This document shows, piece after piece, positions 1-9,097 of a stretch of DNA of 53,453 nt; the first letter of the stretch is position 1; every line of letters begins with the position of its first letter. The translations under genes and the position numbers were made by a program. The stretch is from Algoriphagus algorifonticola (GTDB lineage Bacteria; Bacteroidota; Bacteroidia; Cytophagales; Cyclobacteriaceae): NCBI RefSeq assembly GCF_007655305.1, contig NZ_VLOG01000019.1, forward strand, positions 110,467 to 163,919. Direction: 5' to 3'. Below the pieces are notes generated by a model, which saw nothing but the letters and a program-made list of their open reading frames with translations, had not been told where the DNA came from and searched no databases.

Positions 1-58
1 ATACTTGATTTTATTGCGGTTTGACCTCTCACTACAGATTCTAATGCATAATCCGGGT

Positions 59-655
59 TTAAAACAATCTAAACCCAACAGAAAGCACCCATTGGTTGAT
101 TCTATTGTCAGTTTGAAAATTCGAAATATTATCGGTGAATTTACTCAATCCACCTTCGTATTTTCCATCGATGGACAAGTTGCCTATATCTACCCCTAAA
201 CCTGCCTGATAACCCAGGGTGGCATTACTAAATTCAGCATCTTGAACAGTTCCACCCGCATTTTTGAGATTTGAATCAATATTCAAACTTGCAATGGGCC
301 CAGCCTGAACGCGTAAGACTTTCAGAACTCTAAAGCCCAGCATAACAGGAATATCCAAGCGGTTAAAGTTTGCTTCAAATTTTTCTCCCTGAGCCTGTGG
401 ATTTGATCTGAAAATGAATTCACCACTAGTTTGGGTAAAAAGGAACTCTGGCTGTACAAAAAAACCTGCCCCACCAAATCTGGCAAATAAACCTACGTGA
501 TAACCCAATTGAGAATCTGAAGGAATAAATTCTTCTGATTTAAAATCAACTTCAGTGCTACTTAAGCCAGCCTTAATACCAAGACCAAAGTTTTGAGAAA
601 ATGCTGGAATAGCACAAATAAGAAAGAATGTGAAAAGAACTGAAAATTTTTTCAT
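59..655 (-). CDS. Outer-membrane beta-barrel protein (PorT/OMP_b-brl type)
   Basis: This 198-residue protein begins with a clear signal peptide (MKKFSVLFTFFLICAIPAFS, then QN). The mature part shows alternating hydrophobic and polar strands and ends in an aromatic residue (VLSVGFRLF), the usual outer-membrane insertion signal. Length and layout match the small 8-stranded barrel families common in Bacteroidota. No catalytic motif is visible, so its role (adhesion, pore or scaffold) is unknown. It is transcribed away from the response-regulator gene upstream, and a hairpin terminator between the two suggests separate transcription. The class is confident; the function is not. Confidence 0.8.
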   Translation of the reverse strand: MKKFSVLFTFFLICAIPAFSQNFGLGIKAGLSSTEVDFKSEEFIPSDSQLGYHVGLFARFGGAGFFVQPEFLFTQTSGEFIFRSNPQAQGEKFEANFNRLDIPVMLGFRVLKVLRVQAGPIASLNIDSNLKNAGGTVQDAEFSNATLGYQAGLGVDIGNLSIDGKYEGGLSKFTDNISNFQTDNRINQWVLSVGFRLF

Positions 656-694
656 GATAGAGAAAATTGGTTTAATTCCTTAAACGACAATTTT

Positions 695-724
695 CAAAAA
701 AGATTTTCCTAACAGGATAAATCT
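695..724 (-). terminator. Intrinsic terminator after the response regulator
   Basis: A stem of 701-710 with 714-724 (one bulged base, 3-nt loop) is followed on the minus strand by six T residues (695-700). It lies directly downstream of the response-regulator stop codon. Confidence 0.6.
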
Positions 725-730
725 CAAAAA

Positions 731-1102
731 TCAATTCAAATTGGTAAGGGCCTTTTTCTTAGCCAAGAGATGTAAATCCCAGAAATCCATGGGTTTGGGA
801 ACCAATACATCAAATGGGATTAAAGATTTTCTTCTATAATATTCTACATCTCCTGCTGTAAATCCTATCACGGGGATGCTTTGGGTTTTCAAATCACTCT
901 TTATTCTACCCAGTAACTCTAGCCCATCCATTTCAGGCATCATGATATCTGTAAGTATCACATTGAAATTAGGATCCTTCCTCAACTCCTCTATAGCTTC
1001 TATGCCATTATGAGCTACAACCACTGTATCCTGAGACTTTTCGAAGATTTTTCGAAGAATCAATAGATGTAAATTATCATCGTCGACAACTAGTACTCTC
1101 AT
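731..1102 (-). CDS. Single-domain response regulator (CheY-like)
   Basis: The 123-residue protein is only a receiver domain. It has the acidic pocket (VVDDDN, D7-D9), the phospho-acceptor D52 in LTDIMMPEMDG, the switch Thr82 and the conserved Lys103 in VPKP. No output domain follows, so it should act by protein-protein interaction or as a phosphorelay intermediate. The ATG at 1102 is preferred because it starts exactly at the first beta strand (MRVLVVDDD). An in-frame ATG at 1132 would add a 10-residue tail atypical of receivers. No histidine kinase gene is nearby, so the partner is an orphan elsewhere in the genome. Confidence 0.9.
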   Translation of the reverse strand: MRVLVVDDDNLHLLILRKIFEKSQDTVVVAHNGIEAIEELRKDPNFNVILTDIMMPEMDGLELLGRIKSDLKTQSIPVIGFTAGDVEYYRRKSLIPFDVLVPKPMDFWDLHLLAKKKALTNLN

Positions 1103-1171
1103 GAAATACAATTTTGTTGACATAAGATACACAAATACTTAATAAAATCGTTATTCTATGAAAATATTTTC

Positions 1172-1197
1172 AAAAAAAAAGGAGGCCTAATGCCTCC
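1172..1197 (-). terminator. Intrinsic terminator of the symporter gene
   Basis: A perfect 6-bp GC-rich stem (1181-1186 with 1192-1197, loop ctaat), extendable by one A-T pair, is followed on the minus strand by nine T residues. It sits 21 bases after the symporter stop codon. Confidence 0.85.
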
Positions 1198-1218
1198 TCA
1201 TTTAGAATTGTAATTCGT

Positions 1219-2604
1219 TTAAGCCGCTTGAGGTGCCCCAAAAAGACCAATCATATTTAAGATAAGCAGTATGATGACAACTGGACATACCCATTTGATA
1301 AAGAAGATCCAGCCCTTTCTGTAGATACCTTTAAAACCAGGGGCCCCACTTGCCAATTTATCAGCATAGTCTGCAATTTTCTGGCCCCAGCCGGTATAAA
1401 GTGAAAGCATCAAACAAATAATAACCACTGCAAATGTTCCGAAGATAAAGTCCATTGCTCCAAAAAATCCTTGGATAGGATTGCTGAGGAAATTGAAATT
1501 AATCGTATTAAAGAAGTTTCCTTCAATGGATGACAAAGCAGACGGAACAGACATGATCATCGCTGCTATACCAACTATCCAGGTTGCTTTTTTACGGTTC
1601 CATTTTCTATCATCAATCAAATAGGCAACTGGAACCTCCAGCATGGAGATAGTAGAAGTCAAAGCTGCAACCATCAGCAACAAGAAGAATAATGAGCCTA
1701 TGATGTTACCGCCTGGCATGGCATCAAATACTTTTGGCAATACATCGAATACCAATGCAGGACCTGCAGCCGGATCTTTCCCAGGCAATAAGGCAAACAA
1801 GGCAGGGAAAACCATCAAACCACCTAATAGAGCGACCATGGTATCCATACCTGCGATCCAACCTGAAGATTGGATGATATTGGATTCTTTAGGTAAATAG
1901 GAGCCGAATGTGATCATCAAGCCCCAACCCACTGACATAGAAAAGAAAGCCTGACCCAAAGCTTGTAAGATCACTGTCCCGTTGATTTTGGAGAAATCCG
2001 GATTCAAATAATACTGAATCCCTGCTTCTGCACCTTCCAAAGTTACCGATCTACCCGCAATGAAAATGATGATAATAAACAATACTGGCATCAAAAACTT
2101 AGCGGCCTTTTCAATACCTCCGGAGACACCTCCCAATACAATCAGGATTGTCAGTAGGATGAAGAGAAACGTCAATGGAATCACATACATAGGTGTTTGT
2201 ACAAACACCTCAAAATCTACCGGAAGGTTGATAATTTCAGTGAAAATATACCCAACTGTCCAGCCGGCTATCACTGAATAATAACTAAAAACAAAAAAGC
2301 AGACCAATACACAAAGTACGCCTGCTGTCTGCCAAAACTTATTTCCTCCTGTATCACGAATAGCTCCGATAGGATTTTTACCGGAACGTCTTCCCAAAGC
2401 AATTTCATTAAATAAAAGAGGTATTCCGATGAATAAGACGCAGATGATGTAAACAAAAACGAATGCACCACCTCCATTTTGACCGGTTAAATATGGAAAT
2501 CTCCAAATATTTCCCAAGCCTACTGCCGAGCCTGCTGCGGCCATGATAAAACCGAGACTAGATCCCCATTGGCCCCTGCCTTCGGTATTTGCGCTTACTG
2601 CCAT
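1219..2604 (-). CDS. Sodium-dependent neurotransmitter symporter (SNF/NSS) family transporter
   Basis: The 461-residue inner-membrane protein carries the NSS hallmark in the first transmembrane segment (GSAVGLGNIWRFPYLT, about residues 26-41), where Na+ and substrate bind in LeuT. About eleven or twelve hydrophobic segments follow, and the length is typical of short bacterial NSS proteins such as MhsT. The family imports amino acids or related amines with Na+; the substrate cannot be read from the sequence. It lies 40 nt downstream of the RmlD-like gene on the same strand and ends at a strong terminator, so it may close the long upstream operon or have its own promoter. Confidence 0.92.
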   Translation of the reverse strand: MAVSANTEGRGQWGSSLGFIMAAAGSAVGLGNIWRFPYLTGQNGGGAFVFVYIICVLFIGIPLLFNEIALGRRSGKNPIGAIRDTGGNKFWQTAGVLCVLVCFFVFSYYSVIAGWTVGYIFTEIINLPVDFEVFVQTPMYVIPLTFLFILLTILIVLGGVSGGIEKAAKFLMPVLFIIIIFIAGRSVTLEGAEAGIQYYLNPDFSKINGTVILQALGQAFFSMSVGWGLMITFGSYLPKESNIIQSSGWIAGMDTMVALLGGLMVFPALFALLPGKDPAAGPALVFDVLPKVFDAMPGGNIIGSLFFLLLMVAALTSTISMLEVPVAYLIDDRKWNRKKATWIVGIAAMIMSVPSALSSIEGNFFNTINFNFLSNPIQGFFGAMDFIFGTFAVVIICLMLSLYTGWGQKIADYADKLASGAPGFKGIYRKGWIFFIKWVCPVVIILLILNMIGLFGAPQAA

Positions 2605-2644
2605 AGATTATGCTAAAGTTAAATTAAAGGGTATAAACTGCTTT

Positions 2645-3562
2645 TCAAGAGCGGGCTAAGATAATTTGTTTTGCTAAAATACCAATTGCCGTTCGGAAAC
2701 TTTTGGGCTCAAAACCCAGCTCTTTTTGGGCTTTTTCAATTTTAAAGCCTGTTTTCAAAGGCCTTTTTGCGGGTTGAGTAAATTGTGTTGAGTCTGTACG
2801 CTTGATCAAACTCTGATCTAGCTTGAAATACTCCGCTGTCTCAACTGCCATCTGATAGGGAGTTAAATAGTCAGGACCGGAAATATGGTACACTCCTTCG
2901 GCCCCCTGATTGGCAATCAAGATACATCCCGCCGCGAGATCTTCTGCCAAAGTTGGAGTTCTGAATTGATCATCCACTACCTGAATCTCTTTCCCTGCCT
3001 CCAAGCTATCTTTCACCCAAAGAATGATATTGCTTCGGCTCATATCATGCCCTAAACCAAATACCAAAACAGTTCTGGCTATTGCCCATTTATTTTTCAT
3101 TGCCTGTACTAGTCGCTCACCTTCTAGCTTGGTCTCTCCATAATAATTTACAGGATCCGGAACAGCTTCCTCAGAAAGAGGGCCTTCTTCACCGGAAAAA
3201 ACAAAATCAGTAGAAACGAAAATAAAATGGACTTTCAGCTTTTCAGCTTCTGCTGTCAAATATTGAGTAGCCAATACGTTAGCTTTATAACAATCCTCCT
3301 GATTCAATTCACATTGGTCCACATGTGTCATTGCAGCACCATGAATGATTACATCAGGCTGGGTTTCGGATAGAACTTTTGCTACTTCCTCTTCATTTTC
3401 AAGGTTTAATTGGAAGTATTCAAAACCGTCCCCAGGTAACCTACAGGATCCTCTTCCAGTAGCTATTACTTGAAATTGTTGCTCTTTAACCAATTGGTTT
3501 ACCAATTTTTGGCCCAATAGACCATTAGCACCTGTGATTAGGATTTTCTTTTTAGTTGCCAT
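2645..3562 (-). CDS. RmlD-like NAD(P)-dependent sugar-nucleotide reductase (SDR family)
   Basis: This 305-residue extended short-chain dehydrogenase resembles dTDP-4-dehydrorhamnose reductase (RmlD_sub_bind). Visible features are the Rossmann dinucleotide motif GANGLLG (residues 10-16), the STDFVFSG segment and the catalytic YxxxK (YYGETK). No rmlA, rmlB or rmlC lies nearby, so rhamnose synthesis is only one possibility; methionine adenosyltransferase beta-like proteins are similar. Its start overlaps the end of the cyclophilin gene by 11 nt, placing it at the 3' end of the hemC operon. Family confident, substrate open. Confidence 0.85.
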   Translation of the reverse strand: MATKKKILITGANGLLGQKLVNQLVKEQQFQVIATGRGSCRLPGDGFEYFQLNLENEEEVAKVLSETQPDVIIHGAAMTHVDQCELNQEDCYKANVLATQYLTAEAEKLKVHFIFVSTDFVFSGEEGPLSEEAVPDPVNYYGETKLEGERLVQAMKNKWAIARTVLVFGLGHDMSRSNIILWVKDSLEAGKEIQVVDDQFRTPTLAEDLAAGCILIANQGAEGVYHISGPDYLTPYQMAVETAEYFKLDQSLIKRTDSTQFTQPAKRPLKTGFKIEKAQKELGFEPKSFRTAIGILAKQIILARS

Positions 3563-4397
3563 TGGGAAATTGATAGCCGAATTCTTTGGTGATTTTATCT
3601 TTGGTCATAGGCTCTACTGACATTTTCAAATAGACTGGATTCAAAGGCTTATCCCTTGCTCCTCGCTGTTCTTGAGCAATCTTTTCCGCTACATCTATCC
3701 CTGAAATAACCTCGCCGAAAACAGTGTATTCATCATCCAAATGAGGAGTCCCTCCCACCGTGGTGTATGCTTCTATTCTTTCAGCAGACATATCTTTGGT
3801 AAGCTTCATATTCAAGGACTGTTCGATTTCTTTTCGTTTGGAAATCATCAGATTAGTCAACGAATCAAACTCCTGTAACTCATAGAGTCGTGTATATTCC
3901 TGTCTGAGTTTATCCTGACTCTGTAGCTGGACATATTGCATAAAAGCAGCCTGCAATTTAGCCATGTCTGTAATGAGCTCGTCTTGGCTGTAGACTTTCC
4001 CCAAGACAATGTAAAACTGAGAACCACTTGACCGCTTTTGTGGATTGATATTATTTCCCTGTCTTGCTGCAGCGATAACCCCTTTTTTATGAAAATGATG
4101 GGGTAAGATCTCTGCCGGTAAAGTAGGCCACTCCTCAGCGGGCATTTCTTCTTTGGTAAAAACATCTCCTCCTTGAATCATGAAATCAGGCAAAACTCTA
4201 TGAAACTCTGTTGAATCAAACCTTCCTGACTTGGCCAAGTCCAGAAAATTGTTTGTATGAGCAGGTGTATCATCAAATAAGATAGCTACAATTTCCCCAT
4301 GACGGGTGTCTATTCTGACAACTTGTTCTTTCTGCCCTGCACAAGACATCAGAAGACCTAGGGCTAAAATGCCCCAAAAAGCACAATATTTAATCAT
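3552..4397 (-). CDS. Lipoprotein cyclophilin-type peptidyl-prolyl isomerase
   Basis: A lipoprotein signal peptide ends in LLMSCAG, with Cys19 as the lipidated residue, so the 281-residue protein should be envelope-anchored. The cyclophilin core is recognisable (FHRVLPDFMIQGGD, GSQFYIVLG, then DDEYTVFGEVISG). Unusually, about 80 charged, helix-prone residues separate the GSQFYIVLG strand from the last part of the core; a canonical cyclophilin has only a few residues there. It probably folds periplasmic or outer-membrane proteins. It overlaps hemC by 4 nt (ATGA) and the next gene by 11 nt, indicating translational coupling. Confidence 0.9.
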   Translation of the reverse strand: MIKYCAFWGILALGLLMSCAGQKEQVVRIDTRHGEIVAILFDDTPAHTNNFLDLAKSGRFDSTEFHRVLPDFMIQGGDVFTKEEMPAEEWPTLPAEILPHHFHKKGVIAAARQGNNINPQKRSSGSQFYIVLGKVYSQDELITDMAKLQAAFMQYVQLQSQDKLRQEYTRLYELQEFDSLTNLMISKRKEIEQSLNMKLTKDMSAERIEAYTTVGGTPHLDDEYTVFGEVISGIDVAEKIAQEQRGARDKPLNPVYLKMSVEPMTKDKITKEFGYQFPNGN

Positions 4398-5329
4398 GAA
4401 TTCAATGTTGATTTGATTTGATCTAAGATTTTCTTGCCTCCGGCGGCAAATACCTTTTCGGCCAATTCCTGACCAATGGCCTCCGGATTTTCAAGACTAC
4501 CTTTTACTTCCAATATAATTCTCTCAGCTCCATCCAGACTAACAATCCCTCCCTTTAAAATCAATTGATCTTGCTCTGTCTGAGCTAAAGCAAATACCGG
4601 AATACTACATCCTCCTTCCAATACTCTTAAATATGCACGTTCCGCCCTCAATTTGAGTGAGGTTTCTTGATGGTTACATGCCTGAATAAGTTGATTTTTG
4701 ATTTCAGAATCCAAGATTGTAGCTACTTCTATGGCCACAGAACCCTGACCAACAGCAGGAGTAAACTCCTCCAAAGATAATTCTTCAACGATCTGATCGT
4801 CGTAACCCATTCTATGAACCCCTGCAAAAGCAAGTAGTAAAGCATCGCAAAGACCTTCCTCCATTTTTCGAATTCGGGTTTGAAGATTACCTCTTACCTC
4901 AACCGTTTTCACATGAGGATAAAAATGCTTTAATGTCGCTACTCTCCTGGTGGAAGAAGTACCCAAAACCAAAGGCTGAGATGCGTCTTTCAAATTGATT
5001 CCTTTTTTGTGAGAAAGGAGCACATCGTTTTCTTTTTCTCTTTCGGTAAAAGCAATGATTTCAAATCCTTCAGGAAGATTGGACTGCATATCTTTCGCAG
5101 AGTGCACGGCTATATCGATTCGGCCATCCAATAGTTGATCCTCCAATTCTTGGGTAAAAACTCCTTTACTGCCAATTTTGGAGATAGAGACATCTAAAAT
5201 TTGATCCCCTTTAGTATCAATAATCACTATTTCTGACTCCAATCCAGACTTTTTAAGCAAATCCTCCACATGATAGGCCTGCCACAAAGCCAATTTGCTA
5301 CCTCTGGTTCCGATTTTAACCTTTCTCAT
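4394..5329 (-). CDS. hemC: Hydroxymethylbilane synthase (porphobilinogen deaminase)
   Basis: The enzyme polymerises four porphobilinogen units into hydroxymethylbilane in tetrapyrrole synthesis. The 311-residue protein has the normal length, the N-terminal [13 protein letters not shown], the HSAKDM motif (residues 76-81), the substrate-binding GTSSTRR, and the dipyrromethane-cofactor cysteine C241 in LEGGCSIP. Its ATG overlaps the rimK stop and its stop overlaps the cyclophilin start, both by 4 nt, so it is translated as part of the long minus-strand operon. hemB and hemE lie elsewhere in this window rather than beside it. Confidence 0.97.
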   Translation of the reverse strand: MRKVKIGTRGSKLALWQAYHVEDLLKKSGLESEIVIIDTKGDQILDVSISKIGSKGVFTQELEDQLLDGRIDIAVHSAKDMQSNLPEGFEIIAFTEREKENDVLLSHKKGINLKDASQPLVLGTSSTRRVATLKHFYPHVKTVEVRGNLQTRIRKMEEGLCDALLLAFAGVHRMGYDDQIVEELSLEEFTPAVGQGSVAIEVATILDSEIKNQLIQACNHQETSLKLRAERAYLRVLEGGCSIPVFALAQTEQDQLILKGGIVSLDGAERIILEVKGSLENPEAIGQELAEKVFAAGGKKILDQIKSTLNS

Positions 5330-6237
5330 TGATCGTTGACCCTCTTTGGGCTATTCTTTTTGTTTACTCTTTCTTCTATAAACTTGATAATCTCAGCAGC
5401 TATATCAAGCCCAGTCGCCTTTTCAATTCCTTCCAAACCAGGAGAACTATTTACTTCCAAGATCAAAGGACCTCTGGCAGACTGAAGCATATCGACCCCT
5501 GCCACGTCAAGGCCTAAGGCTTTGGCCGCTCCTAGTGCTGCCTGCTTTTCAGCTCTGCTCAATTTTATGACGGTAGCTTTTCCTCCCCGGTGCAAATTGG
5601 ATCTAAACTCTCCTTCTGCCCCTTGTCTTTTCATTGCTCCTACCACCTTTCCATTGACTACAAAGGCCCGGATATCTGCCCCTTTAGCTTCCTTGATAAA
5701 CTCCTGAACAATGATCCTCGCTCTCAGACCGTGAAATGCTTCTATAACTGATTGCCCGGCTTTCTTGGTCTCTGCCAATACTACCCCAAGGCCTTGAGTA
5801 CCTTCCAATAGTTTGATGATCAGAGGAGCCCCGCCTACGTGTTCTATCAACTGCTTTTCTCCACCTTTAGAAAAGTTGGTAAATGCAGTTTTAGGCATCC
5901 CCAAGCCTGCTTTCGAAAGAATTTGTAAACTTCTCAGCTTATCTCGACTCCGTACAATTGCCTGTGAATTGACAGCCGAAAATGCGCCCATCAGTTCAAA
6001 TTGGCGAACTACAGCAGTGCCATAAAAAGTCACAGAAGCTCCCACTCGAGGGATGATAGCATCCACGCCGGTGAGTTTTTCTCCCTTGTAAATGATCGAG
6101 GGCCCATCCTGCTCAATAATCAAGTCACAAATACTGTGGTTGACAATCATAGCTTCATGTCCAGCTGCTTGAATAGCCTGATAAAGCCTTTTGGTAGAAT
6201 ATAAATTAGGGTTCCTTGAAAGGATTGCGATTTTCAT
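5326..6237 (-). CDS. rimK: RimK-type ATP-grasp ligase (ribosomal protein S6 glutamate ligase family)
   Basis: The 303-residue protein aligns in character with RimK over its full length: N-terminal [18 protein letters not shown], a central ATP-grasp region with [10 protein letters not shown], and the metal-binding DVAGVDML and [13 protein letters not shown] motifs near the C terminus. RimK adds glutamate residues to the C terminus of ribosomal protein S6 in E. coli. It directly follows a RimB-like retropepsin gene (2-nt gap), the arrangement seen in pseudomonad rim operons, which supports a ribosome-modifying role over other ATP-grasp functions. The substrate in this organism is inferred. Confidence 0.92.
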   Translation of the reverse strand: MKIAILSRNPNLYSTKRLYQAIQAAGHEAMIVNHSICDLIIEQDGPSIIYKGEKLTGVDAIIPRVGASVTFYGTAVVRQFELMGAFSAVNSQAIVRSRDKLRSLQILSKAGLGMPKTAFTNFSKGGEKQLIEHVGGAPLIIKLLEGTQGLGVVLAETKKAGQSVIEAFHGLRARIIVQEFIKEAKGADIRAFVVNGKVVGAMKRQGAEGEFRSNLHRGGKATVIKLSRAEKQAALGAAKALGLDVAGVDMLQSARGPLILEVNSSPGLEGIEKATGLDIAAEIIKFIEERVNKKNSPKRVNDQ

Positions 6238-6239
6238 AA

Positions 6240-6677
6240 TTATTTTTTTCTGTAGGCTTTTGCGAGATTCATGCCTGACACGTCCACCAAGAATCGGTTT
6301 CGGAGTATTTTTCTTCCCAGTAAAATAGCGTTTTTCATACTGGACCTATCGGTAAGTGTCACTTCTGCATCAAAAGTTTCACCTGCCAAAATCATCTTTG
6401 TAATAATTAGAAACCGGGTTTCAGCTTGACCAAAAGAGTTTTTTACTTTCTTTTCACGGAAATTTTCGACAACCACTTCCTTGCCTGTGAATTTTTTGTG
6501 GTCGGGAAGTAATGCTTCAAATACTAGTACTTCTTTTCCATCTCTGTTTTCTAATCGAATATTTTCAGCATGCACCGAACTGGTATAAGCACCGGTGTCC
6601 ACTTTTGCCCAGACTAGCTTTAAACCCAAGTCTGGCAAGGATATTTTCTCTTTTCTGCCAATGATTTTCTTTTCCAT
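6240..6677 (-). CDS. RimB-like retropepsin-type protease (PF05618 family)
   Basis: The 145-residue protein belongs to the family annotated as ATP-dependent zinc protease or RimK/LysX-associated protein. It has the aspartic-protease signature DTGAYTSS (D27-T28-G29) and a second conserved block [18 protein letters not shown] near the C terminus, the retropepsin-like fold expected to dimerise. In Pseudomonas the equivalent RimB modulates RimK-dependent S6 glutamylation. Here it lies between holB (1-nt gap) and rimK (2-nt gap), so co-expression with RimK is very likely. 'Zinc' in the usual name is historical; no zinc motif is visible. Confidence 0.85.
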   Translation of the reverse strand: MEKKIIGRKEKISLPDLGLKLVWAKVDTGAYTSSVHAENIRLENRDGKEVLVFEALLPDHKKFTGKEVVVENFREKKVKNSFGQAETRFLIITKMILAGETFDAEVTLTDRSSMKNAILLGRKILRNRFLVDVSGMNLAKAYRKK

Positions 6678-6678
6678 C

Positions 6679-7821
6679 TTAGTCTATTTTAGCCATTAGC
6701 AGCACAATCTCCATAGAAAGATCAGTAAAAATCAATTTAGCATTGCCATTTCTTTCTAAATGATAATAGGCATTATTGAAGTGCTCGTATAATCCTGGGA
6801 TATGCTCTTCCTGGAGTACCTTACCACTGATTTTTTCTATAAAATCCCTATCCTCTCCTTTGGTTCTTAAAAGCGAATCTACTGCGGCATTTTTGAGCAG
6901 AATCTCTCTCAAAACATTCATTCCAGCCTGAATAATGGACTTTTGAGCTTCCTTATCAAACTTGTGAAATATATCAGCTATTGCGAAAACCTCCTTGAAG
7001 TTTTTGCTATGACACATCCTAAACCAGTTTCTGATCCAAGAGACTTGCTGATCTTCCACCTGATTAACCAATCTCATAGCCTCTCTCAGGTTTCCATCTG
7101 CTATCATGGAGATTTGAGTAGCGGTTTGCTCGTCACATAGACCGGAATTCACTAGATACTGATGAACTTCCTCATCCCTGAAAGCCCTTATGGATACCTT
7201 TTGAGTTCTCGACAGTATAGTGGTCAAAAGCTGCTCGGGCTGAGTGGTAATGAGCATGAAAATAGTTTTCGGCTGAGGTTCTTCCAAGATTTTCAACAAG
7301 GCATTCGCTGCCTGTTGATTCAAAAACTCAACTCCCCAAATCATCATGATTTTATATCCCCCCTCAAAGGAAACCAATGAAAGTGTTTGGATAATCTGAC
7401 GGGCTGCTCCTACAGAAATATTCAATTGTTTCTTTTCGAAGCCATTGAAATATATGTAATCATGGACATTGCCGTAGGGATGCTCCTGTACAAACTTCCT
7501 CCAATTAGCCAGATAATCCACTTTTTTATCTTGCCCATCTTCTCTGCTATCTTCCTTTTTGGAAGAAATGACTGGAAAAGCAAAGTTTAAGTCCGGCATG
7601 ACTAATTTTGCCATTCGTTGACAGGAGGGGCAAGTGCCACAAGAGTCTGAATCACTTGGGTTTTGGCAATATAAGTAAGTGGCCAGGGCAAGGGGCATGG
7701 TTAAATTAGCTGAACCCTCAGGACCGTAAAAAAGAAGTGCATGAGCCAAATGGTTGTTTTTGACTGCATTGATCAGATGTTCTTTGGTTTCGGGAAGCCC
7801 CGGAATGTCGGCAAATTTCAT
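6679..7821 (-). CDS. holB: DNA polymerase III subunit delta' (clamp-loader subunit)
   Basis: The 380-residue protein has an AAA+ clamp-loader layout. The P-loop position reads GPEGSANL (33-40) and lacks the lysine, as expected for a delta' subunit that does not hydrolyse ATP. A zinc-binding cluster C52-x8-C61-x2-C64-x2-C67 follows, and the SRTQK motif (arginine finger, SRC box) is present at LSRTQKVSIRAF. It would act in the replisome clamp loader. It sits 10 nt after the glmU-like gene and 1 nt before rimB, inside one operon. DnaX-type gamma/tau is excluded by the length and degenerate P-loop. Confidence 0.9.
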   Translation of the reverse strand: MKFADIPGLPETKEHLINAVKNNHLAHALLFYGPEGSANLTMPLALATYLYCQNPSDSDSCGTCPSCQRMAKLVMPDLNFAFPVISSKKEDSREDGQDKKVDYLANWRKFVQEHPYGNVHDYIYFNGFEKKQLNISVGAARQIIQTLSLVSFEGGYKIMMIWGVEFLNQQAANALLKILEEPQPKTIFMLITTQPEQLLTTILSRTQKVSIRAFRDEEVHQYLVNSGLCDEQTATQISMIADGNLREAMRLVNQVEDQQVSWIRNWFRMCHSKNFKEVFAIADIFHKFDKEAQKSIIQAGMNVLREILLKNAAVDSLLRTKGEDRDFIEKISGKVLQEEHIPGLYEHFNNAYYHLERNGNAKLIFTDLSMEIVLLMAKID

Positions 7822-7831
7822 GTTCTTTTGA

Positions 7832-9028
7832 TCAGGAGTTCTTTTCCCAAATTCTATAGTTCTTGGACAAATCGAAAACTTTTTGAAAGATCTCAGCTTC
7901 CGTATCTGTCCACTCCAATTTTCTTCTGGCCATCACTGCTTTGGCTGTTTCTTCGAATTTAGGAAATTGAAAGGTAGATAATCCTGCGGCTCCACCCCAA
8001 GCAAAAGAAGGAATAAAATTTCTCGGAAATCCGTCTCCAAAAACATTTGCTCCTACACCGACTACCGTTCCCGTATTGAACATGGTATTGATTCCACATT
8101 TGGAATGATCTCCCATCATCAATCCGCAAAATTGCAGACCTGTATTGGCAAAGCCTCCACGGGTGTAATCCCAAAGCTTGACAGGAGCATAGTTGTTTTT
8201 TAGGTTGGAAGTATTGGTATCAGCCCCCATGTTACACCATTCGCCAATCACGGAATTTCCCAGGAACCCTTCATGACCTTTATTTGAATAACCAAAAATG
8301 ACGGAGTTGGAAATTTCTCCACCAACTTTACTATGAGGTCCTACTGTAGTATCTCCTCTGAGTTTGGCTCCCATATTTACCGTAGAATGATCACAAAGTG
8401 CAAATGGCCCCCGAATTAAAGAACCTTCCTGGATCTCTGTATTTTTTCCGATGTAGATTGGCCCTCCTTCTGCATTCAAAACCGCAGCCTTTATGATTGC
8501 ACCTTCTTCAATGAATACCTGCTCAGGATTGTAAACTTTTGTAAAAGGATCTGTAAGTTCTTTTGATTTCCTTCCCTTGGTCAATAACTCAAAGTCTTTC
8601 TTGATCTCCGACCCATTATATTGGAAAATATTCCAGGTCTTTTGGATCAAAGTAGGCTCACCTTGAATTTGGATTACTTTCTTTTCGGCTGCGTAACTAA
8701 GATTGGATTCACCTGGCTGGATTTTACTCGCCAGAAGTATTTTTCCAAAAAATATAGACTCATCCTCCTTCAAGTTTTCAATAGCCTCCACTGATTTTTC
8801 ATCCGGAAGCCAAGCACCGTTTATAGCCAACAAATGCCCCTCTGCTCGGGGAAATTTCTTTTGCAAATAGTCTTGAGTCAGAAAAGAAACAGATTTACCA
8901 CTGCGCTTTTCCCATTTTTCAGATATTTTCAAAATACCAACCCGAAAGTCAGCGATGGGTCTTGTAAAGGCAAATGGCAGCAAGGAACCTCTGATGGAGG
9001 GGTCATCAAACAAAAGTATATTTTCCAT
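7832..9028 (-). CDS. GlmU-like sugar nucleotidyltransferase/acetyltransferase (Bacteroidota alternative type)
   Basis: The 398-residue protein has a shortened nucleotidyltransferase-like N-terminal half (MENILLFDD, LLPFAFTRPIADFRVGI) and a C-terminal left-handed beta-helix of hexapeptide repeats from about residue 190 to 340. This matches the alternative bacterial GlmU family of Bacteroidota/Chlorobi, proposed to make UDP-GlcNAc for peptidoglycan. The start at 9028 begins at the conserved MENILLF; the in-frame ATG at 9061 would overlap the upstream terminator and add an unconserved tail. A TAnnTTTG element lies 4 nt before this ATG. First gene of the holB-rim-hemC operon. Confidence 0.88.
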   Translation of the reverse strand: MENILLFDDPSIRGSLLPFAFTRPIADFRVGILKISEKWEKRSGKSVSFLTQDYLQKKFPRAEGHLLAINGAWLPDEKSVEAIENLKEDESIFFGKILLASKIQPGESNLSYAAEKKVIQIQGEPTLIQKTWNIFQYNGSEIKKDFELLTKGRKSKELTDPFTKVYNPEQVFIEEGAIIKAAVLNAEGGPIYIGKNTEIQEGSLIRGPFALCDHSTVNMGAKLRGDTTVGPHSKVGGEISNSVIFGYSNKGHEGFLGNSVIGEWCNMGADTNTSNLKNNYAPVKLWDYTRGGFANTGLQFCGLMMGDHSKCGINTMFNTGTVVGVGANVFGDGFPRNFIPSFAWGGAAGLSTFQFPKFEETAKAVMARRKLEWTDTEAEIFQKVFDLSKNYRIWEKNS

Positions 9029-9032
9029 GGGG

Positions 9033-9040
9033 CAAAAATA
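9033..9040 (-). promoter_or_regulatory. Bacteroidota -7 promoter element before the glmU-like gene
   Basis: The minus strand reads TATTTTTG (consensus TAnnTTTG), with four C residues between it and the ATG at 9028. It directly follows the rpmE terminator, so it is the obvious place for a promoter. No -33 TTG is visible at the right distance. Transcription would begin at or next to the start codon. Confidence 0.5.
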
Positions 9041-9078
9041 AAAAAGTCTCCCGGAATCCATGCTCCGGAAGACTTTTT
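9041..9078 (-). terminator. Intrinsic terminator after ribosomal protein L31
   Basis: A 15-bp inverted repeat with one mismatch (9041-9055 with 9064-9078) forms a stem with an 8-nt loop and ends in T residues on the minus strand. It lies 20 nt after the L31 stop codon. Confidence 0.85.
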
Positions 9079-9097
9079 AGCTGTAAGCAAATAAGAA

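Noticed and set aside
2645..3562. Assignment of the RmlD-like gene as a definite rhamnose-pathway gene
   Set aside because: No rmlA, rmlB or rmlC is nearby, so only the family can be supported.
7680..7730. Loss of the P-loop lysine in holB as a pseudogene sign
   Set aside because: Delta' subunits normally lack a working P-loop; the zinc cluster and SRTQK motif are intact.
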